64,000 nt of DNA, taken from contig NZ_CP148752.1 in assembly GCF_040448305.1 (NCBI RefSeq), positions 3,472,001-3,536,000 on the forward strand, given 5' to 3'. The notes under the pieces are model-generated. The model did no database searches. It had not been told where the DNA came from and worked only from the letters and a program-made list of their open reading frames with translations. Shown piece after piece: positions 1 through 9,577 of the stretch. The DNA is from Pseudomonas fluorescens. Its GTDB lineage: Bacteria; Pseudomonadota; Gammaproteobacteria; Pseudomonadales; Pseudomonadaceae. Position 1 is the first letter of the stretch. Each line of letters begins with the position of its first letter. The position numbers were made by a program, and so were the translations under genes.

Positions 1-638
1 CCCATCCCTGCCGGCAAGCGTTCACCCTCGCGGGCGGCAATTTGCACATCACCATGGGCAATGGCACTGGTGGCCAGGTCGAAGACAATAGGCTCGCCAC
101 CGGCTCGCGGGGCAGCAAAGGCAATCGGGTTGGTGCCGAACAGCGGCCGGTCGGCGCCGTGGGGCACCACGCAGGTCATGCTGTTGACCACGCTCAATGC
201 CACGAGGCCTTCATCCGCGAAGGGTTCGACATCCGGCCACAAGGCCGCGAAATGGTGTGAGTTACGGATCGCCAGCACCGCGATGCCGGCACTTCGGGCT
301 TTCTGCACCAGCAGCTCGCGTGCCGCCGCCAGGGCCGGTTGCGCAAAACCGTTATTGGCGTCGACCCGCACAAACCCTGAAGCCACATCTTCGACCACCG
401 GAACGGCCTGGCCATTGACCCAGCCGCTTTGCAGCGTCGAAACATAACCGGGAATGCGGAATACCCCGTGACTGTGCGCGCCGTCGCGCTCGGCACCGGC
501 GCAGTTTTGCGCCAGCACCCGGGCAACCTCGGCCGACGTGCCGTGACGCAGAAATATCTTCTCCAGCAAAGCGCTCAGCGCTTCGAATGACAGGTGTGAC
601 GGGACCGCGGTAGAGGCGTGATCGTGTGGCGCAGACAT
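1..638 (-). CDS. dpkA: Delta1-piperideine-2-carboxylate / Delta1-pyrroline-2-carboxylate reductase (3' end outside window)
   Basis: Member of the Ldh_2 (malate/L-lactate dehydrogenase-like) NAD(P)H oxidoreductase family. The family enzyme reduces cyclic imines of D-lysine and D-proline catabolism to L-pipecolate or L-proline in the cytosol. The visible 212 residues begin MSAPHDH at 638 and carry the HSHG motif (residues 55-58) with the family catalytic histidine, then SHHFAALWPDVEPFA, FGTNPIAF and IVFDLATSAIAHGD, which match my recollection of Pseudomonas DpkA closely. The reading frame is open to the window edge, so the C-terminal third is missing. It is divergent from the toxin-like gene; the 234 bp between them must hold both promoters. 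The substrate is inferred from similarity. Confidence 0.85.
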   Translation of the reverse strand, partial: MSAPHDHASTAVPSHLSFEALSALLEKIFLRHGTSAEVARVLAQNCAGAERDGAHSHGVFRIPGYVSTLQSGWVNGQAVPVVEDVASGFVRVDANNGFAQPALAAARELLVQKARSAGIAVLAIRNSHHFAALWPDVEPFADEGLVALSVVNSMTCVVPHGADRPLFGTNPIAFAAPRAGGEPIVFDLATSAIAHGDVQIAAREGERLPAGM

Positions 639-872
639 CTGAAGCTCCAGACTAATTATTGGAGGGAACAACAGCGTACAAAGACCCGCCGATTAACAAC
701 GCGCGGCATGCGACCTGTCAACCTTTCGCTCAGGGTCGATGAGGTATATCCCTGTCACGAATGTCCACGCCCCGTGCGTTATCTATTTACCACCTGCGCC
801 AACGCACCGGCTTTTAGTCTCGAAGCTCAATCCACAGGCGCCTTTGAGTGGCACCTTGAACGAGACTCGACG

Positions 873-3800
873 ATGTCTACACCAGTAACTCCGCTGTTTT
901 TCCCCGAGGCGCTGACGTCGCGCGGCCTCTGGAAAGAACTTGGCAAAACCCACGGCCTGACGCAAAAGGACTTCGAATGGTTCAGCCAAATCGAACTGGC
1001 CACCCAGGCACTGCGTGATGAGCAGACGCCGCCCATGCTGGCGAAGAAAATCCTGCTGAAAATCCAGGGCCTGGAACCCGTGGCGCTGGCTGGCAGCTTT
1101 GTGCTGACCGCGACGCCCGAAGACAATGGCATGATTCTCTACACCCCGTACGCCGGAATCAAAAAATTCGCCAACCGTACCGCCCTGACCAAACAACTGG
1201 TGACGCAACTCAAGGCGGCCAGCGAAGACGACGACCTGCTGGCCTTCATGGCGCTGTCTCAACGCAAGACCGTGGTGGACGCCGCCGACATCGAACTGGA
1301 CTTTCAAACCATCGACGGCGACGTGTTCGAAGACCAGCGCGACACCCTCTCCACCCATCAGCAACTCAACGACCAGGCCCTGCTCGACGAATTGAAAGCG
1401 CTGCCGTCCCTGACCTCGCTGCTCGACACATTACTGAATCAGAAGCTGGCGGCGTCGTTTCCCGGTCTGGATCAGAGCCAGAGCCAAGTGAACTTCTACC
1501 AGGCAACAACGCCAGAGAATGCTGACGAAAGCCATCCGGCGCGACGCTGGGTCAACTCCCTGTCCCTGAGTGAGGCCGTCCTCCTGCACTATCGCCATCA
1601 GCGTTGGCCAGCCGGGTCTTCCCCTGAGTTTTCCCATCCGAAAAAGTCCCCGGCAAAAACCGACCAGCCACTCTGGGAGGCAGGCGTCACGACGATCTCG
1701 CGCCAACTGATCAGCCTGCTGGTCGGGCAGCTCGAAGGTTTCTGGGTTGCGCCGAGCGCCGATGGCGCATCGCGTCGCCAGCTCTTCGGCCAGGCCATCG
1801 CCGATCAGGCGCGAGTGCAACTGCTGCTCAAGCGCGAAGCCGAGATCATCACCCCTGAGCAAAGCCAGGATTTGCACGCGTTGATCTCGACGGCTAGCCG
1901 GACGAACGAATCGATGTCCGTCGAAACCGTGCGCCTGTGGGAGTACCAGGCCAACTATGTGGAGTTGGCCGGCTCACTGATGGTCAGCGCCAGCAATGCG
2001 TTTCTCTACACGCCCACCGCAGGCCTGCAGGTGCTCAAGGACTATCAGGACTTGCGCGATACGGTGCTGAGCAAGTTCAGCGCAGCCGGTCACGAGGATG
2101 AGTTCTACGGCCTGCTGAGCCTGGAGGAGCGCCAGTGTTTCATTGGTTTTGACCGGCCGAATGTGACCGGCGAAGTGATTTCCGGCGAGATCTTCCCCAA
2201 GCTCTTCGACCGGATCATCGGCAAGCAACTGCAGAACCTGGAATATGCCCTGCAAGTGTTCCGTCACAGTGACGGCAGCGTGGACATCCATGCTCTGTTC
2301 GACAAGGCGCTGGATATCCGCTCGATGATCAGCGAGCGCCTGCTGATACTGACTACCGACGAACGCTGGAGCACGCGGCCCGTGTTATCCGGCGATCAGC
2401 GTCCCTCAACTGTGCTGGCCGATACGGTGGAGACTTTCGTCAAGACCTTCAGCGACATCGAAACACAGATCAACGCAGATTTCGCAGCACAACCGGTCGC
2501 TTCTCTGGCCTTGCAACGGGTCTATCTGGAAAACATCAAACCCCGCCTGACCCATGCACTGTCCGTTGGCCTGCGTGGCGAAGCCAGCCTGCGGGTACTC
2601 GACTCGACGCTGCGGGATGCGGATCGGGACATTGTCGACACGGTATTCAATCCGGACCAGACCGACCGGCTAAACCGTCCGTCCCTCAAGGGCTTCCGAC
2701 CCGATGCCTACTCATTGACGCTGGAGTGCTCCGGCCAGGAGGATGTCCTGCCTCTGGCCCATTGCCTACTGTTGACCGAGCGTGGCGGACTCGACCCCTC
2801 GCATTCCGGCCGGACGATCCTGTGGACACCCGCCGAGGGCCTGGAAGTCTTTGACACCATCAATCGTGCACGGCTGGAACTGAACCGGCGCCTGCTCGAA
2901 CCGCAACAACGCCTGGCGTTGCTGGAAAACCTGACCCCGACCCAACGCATCTTTCACCAGCGCTACTCATTGGGTCCGCTGCGGCTGATTGAAGGACCTG
3001 CATTGGAGCGGGTCGCGCAATCGTCCATCGAGCACTTTTTGGCTCGCTACGAACACGTACGCACTTTCGATCTGAGCGACACGAAGAAGAAAAAAGCCCT
3101 TAAAGCCCTGACCACAACGGTGCTCAACACCAACCTGCGAAGAGCCACGTCGATCGCCCGGGCGATCAGCCAACAGCAGTCCCTGCCCGCCTGGCTGGGA
3201 ATGGCTCCGCAGCAAGAGCAGCGACTGCACCTTGAACTGCTGGAGCAATACCGCAACAGCGTTGTTGAGGACAAAGACTATTTACACGGGATCAAACCCC
3301 TCAAGTCGTATGTGCATGAAACACTGAAATCGTTGCTCGCCAGCCGCTTCCCCGCCACAGCGCTGGACCCTGACAATATTGAAATCACCCCGAACCTGGC
3401 CCTGGTCGGCCCCGCCCGGACCCTCACCGAGTTCGCCTTGCACCACGTCAACATTGCGCAAGGCACCGGGTTCAAGGTCGGGTCGGCAACCACTCAATCG
3501 CTGCCCCGGGGTCTGGACCAGGCGGCTGTCCGCCAACTGTTGCTGTCATTGGACATTGCGCAGAACTACGCCAAACAGGTCACGGACAGCTTGTCGAATC
3601 AAGCGGCCGACGTCGAAAGCAGGGTGTTGCGCTTCGCCAAACAACTGCCCTGGCAACTGCTGCAACACGCCCACGAACTGAAACTGCAGCAGCGACTGTC
3701 CGACAGTGCTTTCGATTTGCTTCGGCAAGTATTCGACATGCCGGACGCCATCGCCCGGGCGGCCGTAGAAGGCGCACACGCCATTGCCCGACCACTGGAA

Positions 3801-5705
3801 CTGCTCAAGACAAGCGGTACCTCCGCCGTCAAGGCGCTGGGCCTGTACCTGGTGGGTCCCGGCGAAGGCAAGGCAGGCCCGCAAATCCTCTATGCCCCCT
3901 ACCACCCCGGTGGCTCACCGTTCGTTGAGTTTGATAATGAGGCCAGCATTGTCTCGGCGCTCAACACACCGGGGCCATTGCAGGACATGTTGCTCCGTCG
4001 CCTGCCGGACAGTCAGCAAACCGTGTTTCGCAACCTGTTCAAGTCCACCGTCGGCCAATCGAGCGAAATCACCCTTGCGTCCAACCCCATCGGTGGCAAC
4101 CTGCTCACTCATTTGTTCCATGACAACACTAATCTGCTGGTGAAGATGCTCGGCAGCCAGGCAAACGCTACCGCTCAGTCTGACTGGGAGGCCGTTAAAC
4201 ACCTGTTCGGCTCCGGCATCGAGCGCATCTCAGGCCTGCTGCCGGGCAAACTCGCGTATGTGCAGTTTCTCTGGAAGGCCTACAAGGACGCCCTGAATTC
4301 GGCCGAAAACCTGCAGGACCATCACTGGGGGAAGGCAATGCGCGACTTTATCGCCGGGGCGGCGCAAATCGTGTCGTTGGGCCGGTTATCGCTTGAAGGA
4401 TGGGTCGATACCGCCGAGGCAACCGGCGAAGCCGTTGCGCAACCGGTTGTCACCCCCGTGATCACGCAACCCTGGTCACAGGCCCGGTCGACAGCACCGC
4501 TGCGCACGCGGCTGCAACCGTTCGAAACATCGGTCGAGCTCAAGGACCTGACGAAAAGCAGCACGGACGGCACCTACCTTGAAACAGCCAGCAAGAAATC
4601 CTTCGCCGCCATTGCCGGCAAGGTCTACGGCGTAAACAAGATCGGGGCTGTCTGGAAAATAATCAAAGGGGAAGAAGAAGGCCCCGTGTTACAGGCGGCA
4701 TCCGACAAGCAACTGGTGATCGACCCGGACACCCATACCGTGCACTTCGGCAAAGCCGTCTCGAAAATGCACAACCAGTTTGCCTATGCCCATGCCGCCC
4801 AGGAGGTGCTGAACATCAAGGCCCGGGGGATGGAAGAAATCCGCGCAAAACATCCCGAAAAAGCCCACATGATCGTGCAGGCCATCGACTTGGCGCGCTT
4901 TTACGCGTTCAACAGCCTGCACAACCTGGTACAGCTCAGGAAACTCGTCCCGGGCACACGGCTCGATACCTTTCTCAAACACTTCTTTGATGTTGGCCAG
5001 GTCGACAAAGCACTGATCGACAAAATCAAACAAGCCATCGTTCCCATCTGCAACGCGCTGGTCGATCCCGATGAAGACTTGATGAACTCGCAACGCTTTA
5101 TTGTGGGTTCAAACCGGGACCCGAGGGACAACCTCATCGCGTTTGTCCTGGACAAGGATCAACAGCGCAATGTGCATTTCACCGAAAGGTTCTTCGATCA
5201 ACAGCTCGACTGGTACAAATCCGGTTTAACCCAACCCTTCGATGTCGACGGCCACAGCCAGGCCGCCACGCTGATACACGAGTTCGCTCATATGTTTTCC
5301 GAGGCCGTGGACATTGCACCCCTTGAGGCCAGGCGGCCGTTCAGCGATCTGGTTTCGTCGATCACCGCCTATGGCGCAGAAAGGAAACAGACTCAGCTGG
5401 ACTTCCAGCGAAAAGCCTTGTCGATGGAAACGCCCAAGGAGGAACTGTTCGCACGCTGGAACAATGGGCTGCAATCGTGGATCAGCCTGGATTCGATTGC
5501 GGATTCTTACCATATCGGCAAGGCTATCCTGCGGCTGACTGGCAGCAAGACCATGGAAAAGGCACGGGAAGCTTTTTTAAACGTGCAGGATTCGAAGTTC
5601 CGAATCGACGTCATTTTGCACAATGCAGACTCGATCGCCTTTTTGATCTGCGAAATGGGCCGGCAACTGGACCCGGTACCGGTCGCTACGACCTCTGAAA
5701 CCTGA
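873..5705 (+). CDS. Large toxin-like protein (dermonecrotic/DUF6543-like) with C-terminal HEFAH metalloprotease motif
   Basis: 1610 residues from the ATG at 873. The frame is open from 618, but the extra N-terminus is low-complexity and runs antisense over the dpkA start, so I prefer MSTPVTPLFF. There is no signal peptide or clear membrane segment. Four diverged internal repeats each contain an ILYTPxxG-like strand (near residues 88, 377, 649 and 1005) followed by a helical stretch ending in LLxxLxxxxRxxF. Near the C-terminus residues 1469-1473 read HEFAH, a zinc-metallopeptidase signature, followed by acidic residues that could supply the third ligand. Pseudomonads carry many proteins of this size annotated as dermonecrotic-toxin-like. 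Target, secretion route and activity are unknown; no immunity or chaperone gene adjoins it. Confidence 0.7.
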   Translation: MSTPVTPLFFPEALTSRGLWKELGKTHGLTQKDFEWFSQIELATQALRDEQTPPMLAKKILLKIQGLEPVALAGSFVLTATPEDNGMILYTPYAGIKKFANRTALTKQLVTQLKAASEDDDLLAFMALSQRKTVVDAADIELDFQTIDGDVFEDQRDTLSTHQQLNDQALLDELKALPSLTSLLDTLLNQKLAASFPGLDQSQSQVNFYQATTPENADESHPARRWVNSLSLSEAVLLHYRHQRWPAGSSPEFSHPKKSPAKTDQPLWEAGVTTISRQLISLLVGQLEGFWVAPSADGASRRQLFGQAIADQARVQLLLKREAEIITPEQSQDLHALISTASRTNESMSVETVRLWEYQANYVELAGSLMVSASNAFLYTPTAGLQVLKDYQDLRDTVLSKFSAAGHEDEFYGLLSLEERQCFIGFDRPNVTGEVISGEIFPKLFDRIIGKQLQNLEYALQVFRHSDGSVDIHALFDKALDIRSMISERLLILTTDERWSTRPVLSGDQRPSTVLADTVETFVKTFSDIETQINADFAAQPVASLALQRVYLENIKPRLTHALSVGLRGEASLRVLDSTLRDADRDIVDTVFNPDQTDRLNRPSLKGFRPDAYSLTLECSGQEDVLPLAHCLLLTERGGLDPSHSGRTILWTPAEGLEVFDTINRARLELNRRLLEPQQRLALLENLTPTQRIFHQRYSLGPLRLIEGPALERVAQSSIEHFLARYEHVRTFDLSDTKKKKALKALTTTVLNTNLRRATSIARAISQQQSLPAWLGMAPQQEQRLHLELLEQYRNSVVEDKDYLHGIKPLKSYVHETLKSLLASRFPATALDPDNIEITPNLALVGPARTLTEFALHHVNIAQGTGFKVGSATTQSLPRGLDQAAVRQLLLSLDIAQNYAKQVTDSLSNQAADVESRVLRFAKQLPWQLLQHAHELKLQQRLSDSAFDLLRQVFDMPDAIARAAVEGAHAIARPLELLKTSGTSAVKALGLYLVGPGEGKAGPQILYAPYHPGGSPFVEFDNEASIVSALNTPGPLQDMLLRRLPDSQQTVFRNLFKSTVGQSSEITLASNPIGGNLLTHLFHDNTNLLVKMLGSQANATAQSDWEAVKHLFGSGIERISGLLPGKLAYVQFLWKAYKDALNSAENLQDHHWGKAMRDFIAGAAQIVSLGRLSLEGWVDTAEATGEAVAQPVVTPVITQPWSQARSTAPLRTRLQPFETSVELKDLTKSSTDGTYLETASKKSFAAIAGKVYGVNKIGAVWKIIKGEEEGPVLQAASDKQLVIDPDTHTVHFGKAVSKMHNQFAYAHAAQEVLNIKARGMEEIRAKHPEKAHMIVQAIDLARFYAFNSLHNLVQLRKLVPGTRLDTFLKHFFDVGQVDKALIDKIKQAIVPICNALVDPDEDLMNSQRFIVGSNRDPRDNLIAFVLDKDQQRNVHFTERFFDQQLDWYKSGLTQPFDVDGHSQAATLIHEFAHMFSEAVDIAPLEARRPFSDLVSSITAYGAERKQTQLDFQRKALSMETPKEELFARWNNGLQSWISLDSIADSYHIGKAILRLTGSKTMEKAREAFLNVQDSKFRIDVILHNADSIAFLICEMGRQLDPVPVATTSET

Positions 5706-5720
5706 TCCTGGCGTAATAAC

Positions 5721-5742
5721 GCGCAGATTCCCGGATCTGCGC
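5721..5742 (+). terminator. Hairpin downstream of the toxin gene
   Basis: GCGCAGAT and ATCTGCGC form an 8-bp stem with a 6-nt loop 16 bp after the stop codon. No U-run follows directly (a T-rich stretch begins about 20 nt later), so it is only a possible terminator. Confidence 0.35.
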
Positions 5743-5920
5743 TGCACAGCGGTGTTTGTTTTGATCTTTTTTTCACGCGCCCTATGGATACTGCTACCCG
5801 ACAGCAGGTGTTTCAGAGGCCAGACGTTGAAAAAAAATTACCCATTGATGGTTAAATGCCATGACTGATGTTCTCGCAGACTTCCCCCAAGGTTAGAATG
5901 CAGGAAATCAGGAAGGGCCA

Positions 5921-6922
5921 ATGACCGACCACACGCTTTCGGAAGCCGAATACGACGCCATCACCGACGCCGCCGCGCATTGGTGCATGCGTCTGCACGC
6001 CAGTGACTGTACCGAGCAAGAACGCCAGGCGTTCGAGCAATGGCGTGATGCGCATCCGCTCCATGCCTTCGAGTACGAAGCGATGCTGGAGATCTGGGAT
6101 GTCGCTGGCGACTTACCCCGTCCCGAACCTGTGGTGCCGCTGGTTCGCACCCAACCCGTAAACCCGTGGCGCCGCCTGGCTATTGCAGCGGCGGTGTGCG
6201 CCCTGGCAGTGCCTTTGGCCGGTTATGGCGGCTGGCACCTGGGCTGGGTTCCGAACGCGTACCAGCATTTCGAAGCGTCCGACAATGTTCGAACGGTCAC
6301 CTTGAAGGACGGCAGCCAGGTGGAACTGAACCTGGGCAGCGAGCTGACCTACAGCAACTACAAGGATCAGCGACGAGTCACGCTGGAAAAAGGCGAAGCG
6401 TTCTTCTGGGTCAGCCATGACACCCGTCATCCGTTTGTGGTCAAGGCGGCCGAAGGCCGGATTCGCGTGACCGGCACCCAATTCAACGTCTGGATGTATG
6501 AAGACCAGGTCAAGGTCAATCTGATCGAGGGTTCGGTACTGGTCAGCAGCAACGCCGACCTGCAAGGCGACGGTTTGCGCCTTGGCCCGGCGATGCAGGC
6601 CAGTTATCGCCACGGCGACTTCATCCCCCGCATCAGCCAGACCTATGACAATGACAGCTCGCTGGCCTGGCGCCAGGGCAAGCTGGTGCTCGACGATCTG
6701 GCCCTGAGCGATGCGCTGCCCTTGATCAATCGCTACCTGGACAAACCGTTGATGGTGGCTGACCACAGCACCGGCTCGATCCATATCGGCGGCATCTACA
6801 ACATCAAAGAGATCAACGGCCTGGTGAAGTCCTTGCCGCGGGTCCTGCCGGTCTACCTGACCCGCAACCAGAACGGCAATCTGGTGGTCAACGCAATTCC
6901 GCAAAAGTCCCCAAAAAGCTGA
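5921..6922 (+). CDS. FecR-family anti-sigma / sigma regulator (FpvR candidate)
   Basis: 333 residues. The cytoplasmic N-terminal domain (about 13-60, AHWCMRLHASDCTEQERQAF) is the FecR-type sigma-binding DUF4880 region. A transmembrane helix spans about 86-104, and the periplasmic FecR domain follows (VTLKDGSQVELNLGSELTY, VTGTQFNVWM), ending in a STN-like part (about 270-330). Such proteins hold an ECF sigma factor until a TonB receptor signals from outside. No sigma or receptor gene adjoins it. It is convergent with pvdQ, and its length is close to the pyoverdine regulator FpvR, so that identity is inferred. Ribosome site AGGAAGG precedes the ATG. An imperfect iron-starvation-type sequence, TAAAT-N17-CGC, lies at 5853-5877. 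Confidence 0.8.
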   Translation: MTDHTLSEAEYDAITDAAAHWCMRLHASDCTEQERQAFEQWRDAHPLHAFEYEAMLEIWDVAGDLPRPEPVVPLVRTQPVNPWRRLAIAAAVCALAVPLAGYGGWHLGWVPNAYQHFEASDNVRTVTLKDGSQVELNLGSELTYSNYKDQRRVTLEKGEAFFWVSHDTRHPFVVKAAEGRIRVTGTQFNVWMYEDQVKVNLIEGSVLVSSNADLQGDGLRLGPAMQASYRHGDFIPRISQTYDNDSSLAWRQGKLVLDDLALSDALPLINRYLDKPLMVADHSTGSIHIGGIYNIKEINGLVKSLPRVLPVYLTRNQNGNLVVNAIPQKSPKS

Positions 6923-6923
6923 A

Positions 6924-6953
6924 AAGGCCGCCACCCTTGCGGGGTGCGGCCTT
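6924..6953. terminator. Bidirectional terminator hairpin between fecR-like gene and pvdQ
   Basis: AAGGCCGC/GCGGCCTT arms plus an ACCC/GGGT extension form a strong stem between two convergent genes, starting directly after the fecR stop. The arms end in A/T pairs but long T-runs are absent. Confidence 0.65.
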
Positions 6954-6979
6954 CAGCGCTCATGCAAAACTCCACTACT

Positions 6980-9328
6980 TTACTGCGCGGCCACCTTTGC
7001 ATCCTGCTGACGGATCGTCTGCACCTGATAGTCCGGATCGGACAGGATCTGTTGCTCGGTGAAAGGCAGCACGCTCCATTGCTTCCTGGAGAATGCCTGT
7101 GTCTGGTCCCGTGAGTACTTCGAGGCCGGATCGCTGGACAACGAGAACGCCAGCAGCCCTTTGGCCTGCGGTCCGTTTTCGTCAAAAGTCACCACTTGCA
7201 GGTAACTCGTGCCGCTGACCACTTCGCGCTTGCCATCGCTGCGCGGCACGCTCTGGATGGCGTTATAGACCCCCAGCGTACCCGGTCCACCGTGGATCGG
7301 CGTCTGTTGTCCGCCGCTGCTGACCACCTGGATATCGCCCCAACGGCTGTCGGGTTTCAGTCCTGATGCCTTGACCAGTTCAGCCGAAGCCAGCATCGCT
7401 GCCCGTAGCGCCTTCGCCACTTGCGGTTGATCGACTGCCAGTCCACGCGGCGTATGTAGCGGGTCCTGCGGATCGAATGCCACGCGCCATACGTCCGGCA
7501 CTGGCTCCAACGCCTCCATGACATTCTGGAAGTGCACAAAGCCCAGACCGCTGCTCAGGTTTGCATTGCGGTCCCAGGCCTTGAGGCTGGCGCACAGTGG
7601 CGTGAGCGCTTTGGCATCGGCACCGAGATCCGCCGCGCAGAACTGCAGCAGATCCGGCATCACAAGATTCGCCTGATAAACCTGATCGTCCATGACCATG
7701 CGCTGCAAGTCCGCTGCCCCGACCTTGCCGGCCTGGGCCAGCGTGTTCAAACGGTCCAGGGCAAAGCGTGAACGCAGCCCCAATGGCTGGCTGTCCTGGC
7801 TGATCAATGGCGAATAGCCGGTCAGCGGTTGCGCCGGGTTGGCCATCCATGCCGAGTCGTTGGCGTGCTGGACAAAATCCTTGCGCAGCAATTGCGGCAA
7901 CTTGTCCGCTGCATAGATACCCTGTTGTGGCGCCTGCGGGTCGATGTCCCAGGCACAGGCGCTGTTGGAGCCGTCGAGAATGATCATCTGCAAGCCAACT
8001 CGCGGATCGCTGCATTGCACCAGCTTGTCGACGCTGACGTTGGGCACCACCGAGAGGTTCATGTACAGCGTCTGCCCCTGATCGTCCGCCGCCAGCGTGT
8101 TGACCCACGGAATGCCCTGGATCTTGTGCACCGAGGCCTGGAAATCCTTGAGGTTTTCAGCGCGGTTCATCGCGTACCACTGCTGCAGAACGCGGTCGTT
8201 ATCCAGATTGGCGTCGCGCAGACTAAAGGCGAACTGACGATCCCAATCCAGTTTTCCCGGCCATTGCACCACCGGACCGAATTTCGAGCTGTAGACCACA
8301 TGTGAAATCGCCTGGACCTGCCCGTCCGCCTGCCTGACGTTGACGGTCACAGTCTGCTTGTCCATCGGCAAGGACTGACCGTCGAGCAGGTAACGGGTCG
8401 AATCCTTGGGATCGAGTTGCAGGCGATACAGCGTGAAATGCCTGGACGAATCCACTGTGTGGGTCCAGGCCAGATGTTGATTGAAACCGATGTTGATCAG
8501 CGGCAGGCCGGGCAACGCCGCGCCCATCACGTCCAGTTTGCCGGGAATGGTCAGGTGCATCTGGTAAAAGCGCATGCCGCCCACCCACGGAAAGTGCGGA
8601 TTGGCCAGCAACATGCCGCGTCCGTTGAAGGAACGCTCACTCCCGACCGCGACGGCGTTGCTGCCCCGGTCCAGGGCGAAGCGCTGCATCCGCGTGTCGG
8701 CCACCTGGAACGCTGGCTGTGCACTCAACGCCTGGGCCGCGGCTTTGGGTGGCGTGGCACCGGCCAGGGCTTCGGCAAACTGGCCGACGCCACCTTCGAC
8801 CAACAGGCGCCGGGTCAGCTTGACCAGATCCGAGGGGGTGATGTCGCGCACCCAATCGCCCTGGCACTGCGGCGGCAAACCCTGGGCTCGACGCTCGCTC
8901 AAGGAGCGGTTGTACCCCGCCACATAGCCTTCGACCAACTCACGCACTGGCGGGGTCTGGGCCTGCCAGAAACCGGCGACGGCTTGCGGGGTGTTCAGCC
9001 AGGTGAAAAATACATCGCTGACCAGATTCTCCCGCTCCTCAACGGTGAACTGATCCGGTCCGAAATACCGCGAACGTTCACCGTTGACTGTAATGATCTC
9101 GTTGGCCAGCAGGCACAGGTTGTCCTGAGCATAGGCATAGCCGATGCCGTAGCCGAGCCCGCGCTCGTTGTCGGCGCGGATGTGCGGCACGCCGAAACCG
9201 GTTCGGCGGATGTCCGCGCTCGTTTGCGCAGGCGCACCACTCGCGCTCGCCGTAAGGCTCAGCCCCAGGCTCAACCCCAGAGTCACACCCGCCAGGCTCA
9301 ACCTGGTTAACTGGCTGGAAATAATCAC
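6980..9328 (-). CDS. pvdQ: Acyl-homoserine lactone acylase PvdQ (Ntn hydrolase)
   Basis: 782 residues, a penicillin-acylase-type precursor. The family is exported to the periplasm, cleaves itself into alpha and beta subunits, removes the acyl chain of long-chain AHLs and deacylates the pyoverdine precursor. I take GTG at 9328: AGGAG sits 5 nt upstream and a signal peptide (LAGVTLGLSLGLSLTASASG) follows. The alpha part has FGVPHIRADNERGLGYGIGYAYAQDN; the beta subunit should start at Ser223 in DRGSNAVAVGS. The sequence follows P. aeruginosa PvdQ (762 residues) nearly throughout as I recall it, including ANPHFPW and IPWVNTLAADDQG. An iron-starvation-type promoter candidate lies upstream (9399-9421). 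There are no other pyoverdine genes in the window. Confidence 0.9.
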   Translation of the reverse strand: MIISSQLTRLSLAGVTLGLSLGLSLTASASGAPAQTSADIRRTGFGVPHIRADNERGLGYGIGYAYAQDNLCLLANEIITVNGERSRYFGPDQFTVEERENLVSDVFFTWLNTPQAVAGFWQAQTPPVRELVEGYVAGYNRSLSERRAQGLPPQCQGDWVRDITPSDLVKLTRRLLVEGGVGQFAEALAGATPPKAAAQALSAQPAFQVADTRMQRFALDRGSNAVAVGSERSFNGRGMLLANPHFPWVGGMRFYQMHLTIPGKLDVMGAALPGLPLINIGFNQHLAWTHTVDSSRHFTLYRLQLDPKDSTRYLLDGQSLPMDKQTVTVNVRQADGQVQAISHVVYSSKFGPVVQWPGKLDWDRQFAFSLRDANLDNDRVLQQWYAMNRAENLKDFQASVHKIQGIPWVNTLAADDQGQTLYMNLSVVPNVSVDKLVQCSDPRVGLQMIILDGSNSACAWDIDPQAPQQGIYAADKLPQLLRKDFVQHANDSAWMANPAQPLTGYSPLISQDSQPLGLRSRFALDRLNTLAQAGKVGAADLQRMVMDDQVYQANLVMPDLLQFCAADLGADAKALTPLCASLKAWDRNANLSSGLGFVHFQNVMEALEPVPDVWRVAFDPQDPLHTPRGLAVDQPQVAKALRAAMLASAELVKASGLKPDSRWGDIQVVSSGGQQTPIHGGPGTLGVYNAIQSVPRSDGKREVVSGTSYLQVVTFDENGPQAKGLLAFSLSSDPASKYSRDQTQAFSRKQWSVLPFTEQQILSDPDYQVQTIRQQDAKVAAQ

Positions 9329-9398
9329 ACTCGCTCCTGATCGAAAAAACGATGGCCACAGCTGCGCATATCCACGCGCACCGTGCCTCCCTGTAGGG

Positions 9399-9421
9399 AC
9401 GAAGCTCACCACGAAAATTTA
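9399..9421 (-). promoter_or_regulatory. Iron-starvation (PvdS-type) box candidate upstream of pvdQ
   Basis: On the minus strand TAAAT is followed by 15 bp and CGT, ending 71 bp before the pvdQ GTG. The known consensus is TAAAT-N16/17-CGT, so the spacing is one base short. It is suggestive mainly because of the gene it precedes. Confidence 0.35.
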
Positions 9422-9577
9422 AGGAATTACTGCGCAACAACCCATGGTCTGACAGGTTGATCACGCGATGGCGACAAATTTTCTACATTCGAACCTTCAT
9501 GATTCGGGCTGCTCATACGTCTAGTCCTGTAAGAGCGCCCATTTTTTCCTGATCAGGCTCTGAAAAGGAGTTTTGCA

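Noticed and set aside
618..872. N-terminal extension of the toxin-like protein from 618
   Set aside because: It runs antisense through the dpkA start, has no ribosome site and no protein-like composition; ATG 873 is preferred.
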